A DNA stretch of 64,000 nucleotides from Flavobacterium sp. ACN6 (GTDB lineage Bacteria > Bacteroidota > Bacteroidia > Flavobacteriales > Flavobacteriaceae), in contig NZ_MRCQ01000013.1 in NCBI RefSeq assembly GCF_002304005.1, positions 62,001 through 126,000 on the forward strand. Direction: 5' to 3'. A program made the position numbers and the translations under genes. The notes below the pieces were generated by a model. That model did no database searches. It saw only the letters and a list, made by a program, of their open reading frames with translations, and was not told the DNA's origin. Of this stretch, positions 1 to 8,015 are shown one piece after another (the first letter of the stretch is position 1; each line of letters begins with the position of its first letter).

Positions 1-57
1 TGATCACCGGCTTGGTTTGTAATTTGCATTGTTTAGATAGTTTTTTGTTAATTTTTT

Positions 58-138
58 AGGTTCAGAGGTACAAAGGGACAAAGGCTCAAAGTGAAGAAAC
101 CTCTGTCCCTCTGCACCTTTGAACCTTTGTCCCTTGAA
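58..138. repeat. Extragenic inverted repeat
   Basis: The two halves (about 58-90 and 103-138) are near-perfect reverse complements built on AAGGGACAAAGG and CCTTTGTCCCTT. The hairpin lies just past the stop of the minus-strand MaoC gene, so it may end transcription of that operon. Confidence 0.6.
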
Positions 139-144
139 GAAAAA

Positions 145-585
145 TCATTTTTTCTTTACCAAAAGTAAATGGTCACAAACCAAAACGACTTCACCGCGTT
201 GGTTAATGATTTCTACATGTTCAGTTACGGTTCCCATTTCAGGGTTTTTAGCTTCTCCTTTTTCGGAGATAGTTACTTCAGAGTGAATAGTATCGCCAAT
301 ATGAACTGGTTTTACAAAACGCATTTTGTCGTATCCTCTAGAAAAAGCTTCAGGATTTATTTCTGATGCTGTCAAGCCGATTCCGATACTGAAAACCATA
401 GTTCCGTGTGCAATTCTTTGTCCAAATGGCTGTGTTTTACACCATTCTTCATCCATGTGGTGCGGGAAGAAATCGCCAGTATGTCCTGCATGAACCACAA
501 AATCAGTTTCAGTTATGGTTCTGCCTAATGTTACTCGTTTGTCGTCGATTTTATAATCTTCGAAAAAAGTCGATTTAAAATACAT
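145..585 (-). CDS. MaoC-family dehydratase
   Basis: A 146-residue single hot-dog protein of the MaoC/R-specific enoyl-CoA hydratase family, whose members add water to or remove it from acyl-CoA thioesters in the cytoplasm. The hydratase motif is visible: Asp38 and His43 have the D-x4-H spacing of the catalytic dyad, within GDFFPHHMD, and the typical RIAHGTMVFS stretch follows at 57-66. There is no signal peptide. It is the last gene of the minus-strand operon, 108 bases after the Gfo/Idh gene. Together with two CoA-transferases upstream it suggests a pathway through CoA esters. The substrate is unknown; a non-catalytic thioester-binding role is possible but the dyad looks intact. Confidence 0.85.
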   Translation of the reverse strand: MYFKSTFFEDYKIDDKRVTLGRTITETDFVVHAGHTGDFFPHHMDEEWCKTQPFGQRIAHGTMVFSIGIGLTASEINPEAFSRGYDKMRFVKPVHIGDTIHSEVTISEKGEAKNPEMGTVTEHVEIINQRGEVVLVCDHLLLVKKK

Positions 586-693
586 ATTCTTGATATTTTT
601 TTACCGGCCTTACTCTTAAATAAATGTCAAAATTACGTTTGTTTGAAGAAGGCTTAAATTTGTTTTTTTTGGTTTTGAAATATAGTGTTTTAA

Positions 694-1767
694 TTACACT
701 TCATCAAAAGAAATACCGCCATTTTTACTGCTGATGTAGCAGGCCTCTACAACTTTCATTGTTCCTAGAACATCTTGGACGCTGGCAGATAATGTTGAGT
801 CAGAACCTTCCTTGTAGCGCATCAGATTTGACATTGCCCCAATAAATGCTTCTGGAAACCAAGAACCTTCCAGTTTAACTTCGGTCCATTCGTATTCCTT
901 TTCGTTATCTTTTTTCGCCAAAGCATATTCAAAAATGTCCGGAAGACCGTCAGGATAGTTCATTAATAAGCCCATTTTTGCTCGAATTGCGCCTTTTGTT
1001 CCTTCCCATTTAATATAACTTTCTTCATGTTTTGGTCCAAAATGATGATCGTGATTCGTATTGATGACAACATGCAGATCTTCGGCATAATCTAGTATAA
1101 TTGTCGATCTGCTTGAAGATAATTTTTTAAGCGGATGTTTAGCCGTCTTTGCCATTACACCTTTCGGATTCCCTAAGAAAGAACGAATACAATCGATATA
1201 ATGTACACTATGAAAAAGAATTTCCAATCTTGGATGTTCTTTAATTAAAGGAAATAATTCCCAAGGTGTATTTACGGTAACTTTGAATTCTAAATCATAT
1301 AGCTGACCAATAATTCCTTCGTTAATTAAATAACGGGCAGCACTTACAAATGAAGCAAATCGCAGTTGAAAGTTGATTGCAGCAACCAGATTTTTTCTTT
1401 CGCAAACTTCTACAATTTCTCGTGCCTGAGTCAAATCATTTCCCATTGGTTTCTGAATCAAAACCGCGGCACCGTCAGGCAATTGTTCTAAAATTTCAAT
1501 GTATTGATCAGGTAAAACGGTAATATCGTAAACTGCATTCGAAGGAGCATTTTTAACGGCATCTGCAACACTTTCAAAAACATGATCAATTTTGAATTGT
1601 TTCTGTAAATCGTATGCTTTTGAGATCGTTCTGTTGGTAATACCAAAAACTTTAAAACCAGCCATTTCATAAGCAGGAAGGTGCGCATCTTTTACAATAC
1701 CACTTGCTCCAATAATTACAATTGGCTGTTCTGTTTGGGGAAGTAAAGGTTTATATTGAATATTCAT
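694..1767 (-). CDS. Gfo/Idh/MocA-family oxidoreductase
   Basis: A 357-residue NAD(P)-dependent oxidoreductase of the sugar and inositol dehydrogenase superfamily. An N-terminal Rossmann segment (VIIGASGIVKDAH, about 17-29) is followed by a QKPMG motif with Lys106, equivalent to the family's EKP lysine, and by a FHSVHYID segment in the C-terminal domain that supplies the usual histidine. It is cytoplasmic. The gene starts 33 bases after the solute-binding-like gene 1801-3057, so they are probably co-transcribed. It may oxidise or reduce a sugar, sugar acid or lactone handled by the CoA-transferase operon; the substrate cannot be read from the sequence. Confidence 0.85.
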   Translation of the reverse strand: MNIQYKPLLPQTEQPIVIIGASGIVKDAHLPAYEMAGFKVFGITNRTISKAYDLQKQFKIDHVFESVADAVKNAPSNAVYDITVLPDQYIEILEQLPDGAAVLIQKPMGNDLTQAREIVEVCERKNLVAAINFQLRFASFVSAARYLINEGIIGQLYDLEFKVTVNTPWELFPLIKEHPRLEILFHSVHYIDCIRSFLGNPKGVMAKTAKHPLKKLSSSRSTIILDYAEDLHVVINTNHDHHFGPKHEESYIKWEGTKGAIRAKMGLLMNYPDGLPDIFEYALAKKDNEKEYEWTEVKLEGSWFPEAFIGAMSNLMRYKEGSDSTLSASVQDVLGTMKVVEACYISSKNGGISFDEV

Positions 1768-1800
1768 TTGTTCTATATTTATAAATTAAGCCTGCCAAGT

Positions 1801-3057
1801 TTAATTTTTGACAGAGCCATGTAATGTTGTTCCTTGACTTAATTTTCTTATTTTTTTCTGAGTTTCTTCTAAAAGTATTTCAGACGAAATATCAGTTTCA
1901 ATGGCTTTTAAAACTACGCCGTCAATAAGTTCAGCTACTTTTGGCCAGATTGGGGTTTGGGGTAATGTGAATGCATTTTCATGAAGCATTTCCAGTTTAT
2001 GATAAAATGGAATTAAAGTATTGATTTCTTCGTCTTTCCAAGTTGATTTCCTGCATCCAATACCGCCTTCCTTGGTTAATAATTTATCACTTTCGGGAGT
2101 AGTTGCAAAACGTAAAAAATCATAAGCCAGTTTTTTGTGTTTACTTCCTGAACCAATAGTATACAGCCAATATACATTCAAAGAAGCTGTTTTATGACCA
2201 GGATCAGATGGGAGGGAAGTGATGTCAATTTTTCCTTTTACTTTCGATTCTTCAATTACTTCTGCCATCGAAGCAAATCCAAACCAATTTATGGCCATTG
2301 CCGCTTGTCCTTCGGCGAAAGCCAGACCCGCTTCAACGGAACCAAATTCTCTCGATTTTGGATGAACAGCAGTTGCATCATTGACCATTTTTCTGTAAAA
2401 ATCCAATGCTTTTATTGCTGCTTCATTATGAATGTCAATCTGATTTTTTTTGTTTAACAAAGAACCGCCTCTTGTCCATAATTGCAGACAAAAGTCAAAA
2501 ACCATATTATGTCCGTCTGGATAATTGGCAAACACAGAACCGTATAAATTTTGTTCGGGACGATTAAAAAATGTGGCAATTTCTGCGAATTCCTGCCACG
2601 TTTTTGGTGTAGAAAGTTCGTAACCAAACTGTTTTTTAAAATTCTCTTTTTCCGTTTCGTTTTCGAATAAATCTTTTCGGTAGATCAGACATTCTGGGCC
2701 GTCATGAAAAGGAAGTCCGAAAATGCCATTACTTAGTTTTTGTAAATGCAAAAGCGATTTATGCCATCCAAAAGGATAATTTTCGGGTGGATTTTCTCCA
2801 ATTAAGGAAAATAAATTAAGAACCGCATTTTCGTTTACAGCATCAAAAATCCAATCGGTGTTGATATGGGCAATGTCCCATTTTCCGTCTTTTAAACCTT
2901 TTTCGGAAATTGTAGTTTCGTATAAATCATGAAGTTCCAACGGAATCATTTCTGCTTCAATTTTTATATTGTTTTGAAGAGAAAATGCATCCCACAATTT
3001 TTGAAGTGTACTTTCGAACGGATCGAATTTTCGAACGGCGATTCTAATTTTTTCCAT
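1801..3057 (-). CDS. Solute-binding-protein-like protein without signal peptide (SBP1)
   Basis: A 418-residue protein with the fold signature of family 1 ABC sugar-binding proteins: a starting strand EKIRIAVRKFDPFES, WDIAHINTDWIFDAV, and GIFGLPFHDGPECLIYRKDLF near the hinge. Family members are normally exported, but this one begins directly at the mature first strand with no signal peptide or lipobox. The start is fixed by a one-base overlap (TGATG) with the CoA-transferase stop upstream, so an upstream leader is not available. No ABC permease or ATPase lies nearby. It is therefore probably cytoplasmic, acting as a sensor, a substrate carrier for the adjacent CoA-transferase, or a binding-protein fold used as an enzyme. 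The family call is good; the function is open. Confidence 0.75.
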   Translation of the reverse strand: MEKIRIAVRKFDPFESTLQKLWDAFSLQNNIKIEAEMIPLELHDLYETTISEKGLKDGKWDIAHINTDWIFDAVNENAVLNLFSLIGENPPENYPFGWHKSLLHLQKLSNGIFGLPFHDGPECLIYRKDLFENETEKENFKKQFGYELSTPKTWQEFAEIATFFNRPEQNLYGSVFANYPDGHNMVFDFCLQLWTRGGSLLNKKNQIDIHNEAAIKALDFYRKMVNDATAVHPKSREFGSVEAGLAFAEGQAAMAINWFGFASMAEVIEESKVKGKIDITSLPSDPGHKTASLNVYWLYTIGSGSKHKKLAYDFLRFATTPESDKLLTKEGGIGCRKSTWKDEEINTLIPFYHKLEMLHENAFTLPQTPIWPKVAELIDGVVLKAIETDISSEILLEETQKKIRKLSQGTTLHGSVKN

Positions 3058-4196
3058 CAGTAGTTAATAAATTCTTTAATAATTTTTTCGTTGTCCTGAC
3101 CTAATTTTGGCGAGCCTTTTTCAGAAGTCAGATATTCACCGTCAATTTTTATCGGACAGCGTGTTGTTTTATAGGTGTAACCGTCAAGCATTTCAACTTG
3201 CTGCGTAAAATTCAAAACCTTAAAACCATCTTCTTCAAATAATTGCTGATAGTTTAAAACTCCCGCACACCAAATATCTGCTGGTTCTAAAATATCCAGC
3301 CAGAATTGGGTTTCCTGCGTTTGTAAATGATCGGCAAGAATATTTTTTATTTCGTCTCTAAGTGTAAAATTATTTTCAGGAAATTGTAATAAAGCATCAC
3401 ATTTTAGTAGAGAAGCCAAAACAGGAATTGATCCCATTGCCAATGCTAAATAACCGTTTTTGGTTTTGTAAATTCCGTATGGTGCGCCCAGATAAGCGTG
3501 TGCATTATTGGTTTTGGTTCGAACAGGAAGTTCTCCGCCGTCATTAAAATAGGTTGTAATAGTCTCAAATTGAAAATCAAAAGCCGATTCGAGCATACTA
3601 ACCTGAATTTGTGCGCCAATATTATGAGTTGCTTTTCTGTACAATGCAGCCAAAATTCCTTGCGCTAAATGTGCTCCGGCAAGCATGTCTACAATCGATA
3701 GTCCCATTGGTACGGGACCGTCTTCCTGATTACCGCTTAACCAAGTTAGTGCTGTTAAAGACTGCAAAAGCAAATCCTGCCCCGGCAAATCTTTTAAATC
3801 TGGATGTTCTCCAAAACCTGAAATAGAAGCGTAAATCACATTTGGATTTATACTTTTAACTTCATCATAACTCAAACCGATGCGTTCCATCACGCCGGGT
3901 CTGAAATTGTGCATGACAACATCAGCTTTGGCTAATAATTTTTTTAGTTTTTGAAGTTCTTCTGGCTGTTTAAAATCAATTGCAAAAGATTCTTTGTTTC
4001 TGTTGATGGTATGAAAAACTGACGATTCGCCGTTCATAATCAAATCAGAAGTATATAAAGTACGGCAGATATCTCCCGTTCCCGGTTTTTCAATTTTTAT
4101 CACGCGAGCGCCCAGATCGGCCAGACGCAAACTCGCCGACGGACCCGAAAGAAACTGACTGAAATCTACAATTAAATAATCTTCTAATGGTTTCAT
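3057..4196 (-). CDS. Family III CoA-transferase (CaiB/BaiF), copy 1
   Basis: A 379-residue CaiB/BaiF CoA-transferase, an enzyme class that moves CoA between carboxylic acids through an aspartyl-CoA intermediate. Visible hallmarks are the N-terminal YLIVDFSQFLSGPSASLRLADLGA, NRNKESFAIDFK, HNFRPGVMERIG, GQDLLLQSL, and GPVPMGLSIVDMLAG, in which Asp170 matches the catalytic aspartate. Its length is typical. It overlaps the start of SBP1 by one base, so translation is probably coupled. It is closely similar to the copy at 4294-5436 and both have the aspartate at position 170. The acyl substrate is unknown. Confidence 0.92.
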   Translation of the reverse strand: MKPLEDYLIVDFSQFLSGPSASLRLADLGARVIKIEKPGTGDICRTLYTSDLIMNGESSVFHTINRNKESFAIDFKQPEELQKLKKLLAKADVVMHNFRPGVMERIGLSYDEVKSINPNVIYASISGFGEHPDLKDLPGQDLLLQSLTALTWLSGNQEDGPVPMGLSIVDMLAGAHLAQGILAALYRKATHNIGAQIQVSMLESAFDFQFETITTYFNDGGELPVRTKTNNAHAYLGAPYGIYKTKNGYLALAMGSIPVLASLLKCDALLQFPENNFTLRDEIKNILADHLQTQETQFWLDILEPADIWCAGVLNYQQLFEEDGFKVLNFTQQVEMLDGYTYKTTRCPIKIDGEYLTSEKGSPKLGQDNEKIIKEFINY

Positions 4197-4214
4197 GTTG
4201 TGTTTAACCGTTTT

Positions 4215-4285
4215 ATCGTTTATTTGTTTAACCGTTAATTCGTCGATTTGTTTAATACGATTAAACGATTAAACAAATAAACGAT
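4215..4285. repeat. 17-bp inverted repeat between the two CoA-transferases
   Basis: Arms at 4215-4231 and 4269-4285 (ATCGTTTATTTGTTTAA and its exact complement) enclose further TTTAAC/CGTTAA copies, including an inner GTTTAAT-ACG-ATTAAAC palindrome. The element fills most of the only real gap inside the CoA-transferase operon. It could attenuate transcription, process the mRNA, or be an ordinary extragenic palindrome. Confidence 0.7.
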
Positions 4286-4293
4286 TCAACAAT

Positions 4294-5436
4294 CTAGCTA
4301 ATAAACTCTTTATGTATATTCAAATTGTCTTGTCCAACTTTTGGCGCTGCTTTTTCACTTAACAGAATTTCTCCATCCAATTGAATCGGACTTCTTGTGG
4401 TAACCAAAGTTTCGCCTTCGCTATTTTTTACGGTTTGTTTCAGCTGTAATTCATTTACAAAAGGCTGATTATCTAAATCTTCGTAATTAAAAACTTTACC
4501 GCACCAAATGCTTTCTTTTTGCAATACTTCAATCCAATAATCAGAAGATTGTGTTTTTATTCTTTCGCTTAAAATCGTTCTGATTTCATCTCGTTTTTCA
4601 AACCAAAGATGTTTATCTGCATATTGATTTAAGTTTAAACCTAATGCTTTTCCGATAAAAATCAAATCGCCCATAGCAAGCGACAAATAGCCGTCTTGTG
4701 TTTGGTAAACGCCATAAGGAGCACTCAAAAAAGCATGTGCACTTCCTTTAATATCACCTCTTTCAGGAAGCTGTCCTCCGTCATTTAGGAAAGAAGTAAT
4801 CGCTTCAAATTGTACATCTAAAATAGATTCCAGCAAGCTGACTTCTACCACAACTCCTTTTTTAGTTTTAGCTCTTTTTAAAAGTGCCGCTAAAATTCCC
4901 TGTACAAAATGATTCCCGCACATTAAATCGGCAACTGCTAAACCAAAAGGAACTGGACCTTGACTTTTGCGTCCGCTCAGCCAGCTTAATCCAGAAAGCG
5001 ATTGTAATAATAAATCTTGTCCCGGTTTTTTGGCCCACGGACCTTTATTTCCGTAACCTGTTATGGTTCCGTATATAATTTTCGGATTAATAGAAAGTGA
5101 ATTTTCAAAATCTAATCCGATTTTTTCCATCACTCCAGGTCTGAAATTATGGGTCATAATATCAGCCTTTTCGATTAGTTTTTTAATCAAAACTAAATCG
5201 TCAGGATTTTTTAAATCGGCTGCAAAAGATTCTTTATTTCGGTTTATCGTATGAAAAAGTAAACTGCTGTCATCGACAAATAAATCTTTAATACTCAATT
5301 GTCTGCAGGCTTCACCTTTAACTGGACGTTCGATTTTGATAACGCGCGCTCCCAAATCGGCTAGTTTTAAGCCAGCCGAAGGTCCTGCTAAAAACTGGCA
5401 GAATTCCAGAACTATTAGTCCTTCTAAAGGTCTCAT
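4294..5436 (-). CDS. Family III CoA-transferase (CaiB/BaiF), copy 2
   Basis: A 380-residue CaiB/BaiF CoA-transferase paralogous to the gene at 3057-4196. It shares GLIVLEFCQFLAGPSAGLKL, FHTINRNKESFAADLK, THNFRPGVMEKIGLDF, GQDLLLQSLSGLSWLSG and PVPFGLAVADLMCG, with catalytic Asp170. It starts inside the end of SBP2 (ATGA, four-base overlap), so the two are translationally coupled. The two copies may act on different acids, or form a heteromeric transferase, as family III enzymes work as interlocked dimers. Cytoplasmic; substrate unknown. Confidence 0.92.
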   Translation of the reverse strand: MRPLEGLIVLEFCQFLAGPSAGLKLADLGARVIKIERPVKGEACRQLSIKDLFVDDSSLLFHTINRNKESFAADLKNPDDLVLIKKLIEKADIMTHNFRPGVMEKIGLDFENSLSINPKIIYGTITGYGNKGPWAKKPGQDLLLQSLSGLSWLSGRKSQGPVPFGLAVADLMCGNHFVQGILAALLKRAKTKKGVVVEVSLLESILDVQFEAITSFLNDGGQLPERGDIKGSAHAFLSAPYGVYQTQDGYLSLAMGDLIFIGKALGLNLNQYADKHLWFEKRDEIRTILSERIKTQSSDYWIEVLQKESIWCGKVFNYEDLDNQPFVNELQLKQTVKNSEGETLVTTRSPIQLDGEILLSEKAAPKVGQDNLNIHKEFIS

Positions 5437-6581
5437 ATCGTTTGAATTTTTAGAGATTCCGCATAAAGCGAATTCATTTCTTCCAATACTTTTAATTCGT
5501 CTCCGCCTTTCATCAAATAATTACGAACCACATCACCTGCGTGATCTTGGAAATACATGTGACCGTAATATCTCGGACGAAGGAAAGCGCGTTCTAGAGC
5601 TGGCAAAGTATTTTTGAAATAATCGTGCGTCACGCCATTAATTCTTTCACTTTTCCAAGCTTGTAAATGTCCAGGCTGACCGCCATTATCGGTATAAATA
5701 TTTTGCTGTGCTTGAGACGAACCTGTAAATTCGGCATATTTTATCGCTTCTTCAATATGTTCGCTGAATGAAGAAACAGCTAATCCAGTTCCTCCCAAAG
5801 AAGAAATCATTGGTTTATTATTCAATTTTACTAAATCATAAAAATGTAAAAGGTTCTGGCTGTAGCCAATGCGAGAATAATTAGAATAACCATAAGCAAA
5901 AGGGCAATAGGCAATTTCGTCTGAATTGACCATTGCTTCATAAACCTGAATAGGATTTCTGTTAAAGTTTGCAGGATCAATCAACTGCGCTAATTCTCTA
6001 AACATTTGAAGTGCTTTGATTCCTGTCGTTTCAGAAATCACTTTTTCTTCAGAAAGAAAAGGAGCTTCGCCTAAACTACAGCAAAACATATAAAAACTCA
6101 TCAAAACATCCACCGGAATTCCAGCAAAAGCTACTAAGCCTTTTTTCGCTAAAGCCAATAAATCATCGTAAGTTTTAGGGACTTCTAAATTGTTTTTTTC
6201 TAAAAGATCCAAGCGTGCAGACGCAACCGGAGTTGCAGCATCGATAGGAAGCGCCCATAATTTGTCGTGAAAAACATAACTTCCGTACGATTTTCCAACA
6301 GTATTTATTTCTTGATCTTTAATATATTCGTTTGATAAATAATCAGATAACGGAAGAATCGCTTTAGTCTGCGCTCCAAATCCTGTCCAAGGATGATCAA
6401 TTACTAACAAATCAAATCTTTTGGCTAAGTCTTCGATAGAAGCATCTGCAAATTCTTGTAAACTTCTTTTCTCCCAAGAAATTTCAACATCAGGATGTAA
6501 TTCAGTAAAACGCTGCGATGTAGCAACCATAGGAAGCAAACCTCTTGTGTGGTTCCAAGTTATGCCTTTTAATTTTATCAT
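5433..6581 (-). CDS. Solute-binding-protein-like protein without signal peptide (SBP2)
   Basis: A 382-residue family 1 solute-binding-like protein and the first gene of the minus-strand operon. It opens at what is the mature start in exported relatives (MIKLKGITWNHTRGLLPMVA) and has LVIDHPWTGFGAQ, LWALPIDAATPVASARLDLL and SSLGGTGLAVS, all typical ligand-lobe segments. No hydrophobic leader is present, and I found no upstream in-frame start that would add one. It is only distantly similar to SBP1, so the operon holds two diverged proteins, each overlapped with its own CoA-transferase. There is no transporter partner. Probably cytoplasmic; role unknown. Confidence 0.75.
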   Translation of the reverse strand: MIKLKGITWNHTRGLLPMVATSQRFTELHPDVEISWEKRSLQEFADASIEDLAKRFDLLVIDHPWTGFGAQTKAILPLSDYLSNEYIKDQEINTVGKSYGSYVFHDKLWALPIDAATPVASARLDLLEKNNLEVPKTYDDLLALAKKGLVAFAGIPVDVLMSFYMFCCSLGEAPFLSEEKVISETTGIKALQMFRELAQLIDPANFNRNPIQVYEAMVNSDEIAYCPFAYGYSNYSRIGYSQNLLHFYDLVKLNNKPMISSLGGTGLAVSSFSEHIEEAIKYAEFTGSSQAQQNIYTDNGGQPGHLQAWKSERINGVTHDYFKNTLPALERAFLRPRYYGHMYFQDHAGDVVRNYLMKGGDELKVLEEMNSLYAESLKIQTI

Positions 6582-6625
6582 TTTGTATAGGAATTTTGGG
6601 TAGTGAAATCGTTTGAAATAATAAA

Positions 6626-6638
6626 TGTAAAATTTACA
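6626..6638. promoter_or_regulatory. Palindrome upstream of the SBP2 operon
   Basis: TGTAAA-A-TTTACA is a perfect 6+1+6 palindrome 45 bases upstream of the first gene of the minus-strand operon, a suitable place for an operator. It sits in the 396-base divergent intergenic region (6582-6977) and no regulator gene lies beside it. In AT-rich DNA such a palindrome can arise by chance. Confidence 0.3.
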
Positions 6639-6826
6639 ATTACAAAAGTAGAAATAAGATTTAAATGCACAAGAAATCCTTTCTTTTTAAGAAATCTTTT
6701 TTACATAAATCGATAATTAGTGATATAATTTTTACAAACCGTCTAAAAAATGTTATAAAAATTTAAAGTTTAGTCATTTTAAGAACCGGAAAACGAAATA
6801 TATCTCGAATATTAATTTTTAAAAAG

Positions 6827-6834
6827 TATTTTTG
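6827..6834 (+). promoter_or_regulatory. Candidate -7 box for the FAH operon
   Basis: TATTTTTG is an exact match to the Bacteroidota -7 consensus TAnnTTTG, about 144 bases before the FAH-family gene. No convincing -33 TTTG was found at the right distance. The rest of the 6582-6977 divergent region shows nothing else identifiable. Confidence 0.3.
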
Positions 6835-6977
6835 TAATTGTGTTTTTTACATTTATTAATTTTGCTTTGGTTTTTTGATGAATTTCGAAATTAAAAAAAG
6901 CAGAATTGCAGCAATGATATACAGTTGATGAACTGATTTCATTATAAAAAATAAACTAACAACTAAAAATATACGAT

Positions 6978-7838
6978 ATGAAATTAATACGTTTTGGAGA
7001 AATCGGAAAAGAAAAACCTGGAGTTTTAATTGGAGAAAAGAGATTTGACGTTTCTTCGATTGTAACCGATTTTAACGAAAGTTTTTTTGAAGAAAACGGA
7101 TTAGGGAAATTACAAAAAGCATTGGAAAGCAATCCAGTTTTACCAGAAGTAGATGCTTCTGTACGTTTAGGATCTCCAGTGGCAAGACCTTCAAAAATAA
7201 TCTGCATTGGTTTAAATTACGTTGATCACTGTAAAGAAACAAATGCTCCGATTCCGACGGAACCTATAATTTTCTTTAAATCGACAACTTCTTTATGCGG
7301 GCCAGATGATGATTTGATTATTCCAAAAAATAGTGAAAAGACAGACTGGGAAGTGGAGTTGGCTTTTGTGGTTGGAAAAAAAGCAAGTTATGTAGAAGAA
7401 GCTGAAGCTTTGGATTATGTGGCGGGTTACGCTTTATTGAACGATTACAGCGAAAGAGCTTTTCAATTAGAGCGCGGCGGGCAATGGGCAAAAGGAAAAG
7501 GAAGTGATACGTTTGCACCTCTTGGACCATTTTTGGCTACAAAAGACGAAATAGAAGATGTTGATAATTTAAAGATGTGGCTGACTGTAAATGGTAAAAA
7601 ATACCAAGACAGTAATACTTTAAATTTAGTTTTTAAAATTCCTTATTTGGTGCATTATTTAAGTCAGTTTATGACTTTGCTTCCTGGCGATATTATCAGT
7701 ACGGGAACGCCTCCGGGAGTTGGATTAGGCATAAAACCAGATCCTATTTATATTAAAGCCGGCGATGTTGTGGAACTTGGAATCGAAGGTTTGGGAACAA
7801 GTAAACAAAAGGCTGTAACATATCAAAAAGTAATATAA
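6978..7838 (+). CDS. Fumarylacetoacetate hydrolase-family protein
   Basis: A 286-residue FAH-superfamily enzyme. Family members cleave C-C bonds of diketo acids or act as decarboxylases or hydratases with a divalent metal. The catalytic-domain features are present: ICIGLNYVDHCKET at 75-87, the metal-binding acidic pair in DWEVELAFVVG (Glu125, Glu127), GYALLNDYSER, and the closing GDIISTGTPPGVG. In non-phosphorylative fucose or rhamnose pathways a homologue splits 2,4-diketo-3-deoxy-L-fuconate or -rhamnonate into pyruvate and lactate. The downstream dehydrogenases and lactonase make that the best guess here. It is the first gene of the plus-strand arm. The exact substrate is inferred from context. 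Confidence 0.85.
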   Translation: MKLIRFGEIGKEKPGVLIGEKRFDVSSIVTDFNESFFEENGLGKLQKALESNPVLPEVDASVRLGSPVARPSKIICIGLNYVDHCKETNAPIPTEPIIFFKSTTSLCGPDDDLIIPKNSEKTDWEVELAFVVGKKASYVEEAEALDYVAGYALLNDYSERAFQLERGGQWAKGKGSDTFAPLGPFLATKDEIEDVDNLKMWLTVNGKKYQDSNTLNLVFKIPYLVHYLSQFMTLLPGDIISTGTPPGVGLGIKPDPIYIKAGDVVELGIEGLGTSKQKAVTYQKVI

Positions 7839-7849
7839 CGATCTGTTAT

Positions 7850-7995
7850 TGTACTAACGAATGGTGTCGCGGATAAAACGGATTACTTCGTAAAAACGCG
7901 GATTAGAACAGATTTTATATTTAAGAAAATTAATGAAAAATCCGTTTAATCCGAGTCTTCGCGATAGCCAATCTTTATCATCCGCGTCTAATTAG
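7850..7995. repeat. Extragenic repeat, GCGGATTA family
   Basis: The gap holds GCGGATAAAACGGATTA, GCGGATTAGAACAG and, inverted, AATCCGTTTAATCCG and CATCCGCGTC, so it can fold into a long imperfect hairpin. Similar elements occur near 28980-29032, 44896-44942 and 46997-47048. Confidence 0.6.
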
Positions 7996-8015
7996 AAATT
8001 TAAACGAAACGAAAA

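Noticed and set aside
1801..6581. The two binding-protein genes as parts of an ABC sugar importer
   Set aside because: Neither has a signal peptide and no permease or ATPase gene is present; they overlap CoA-transferase genes instead.
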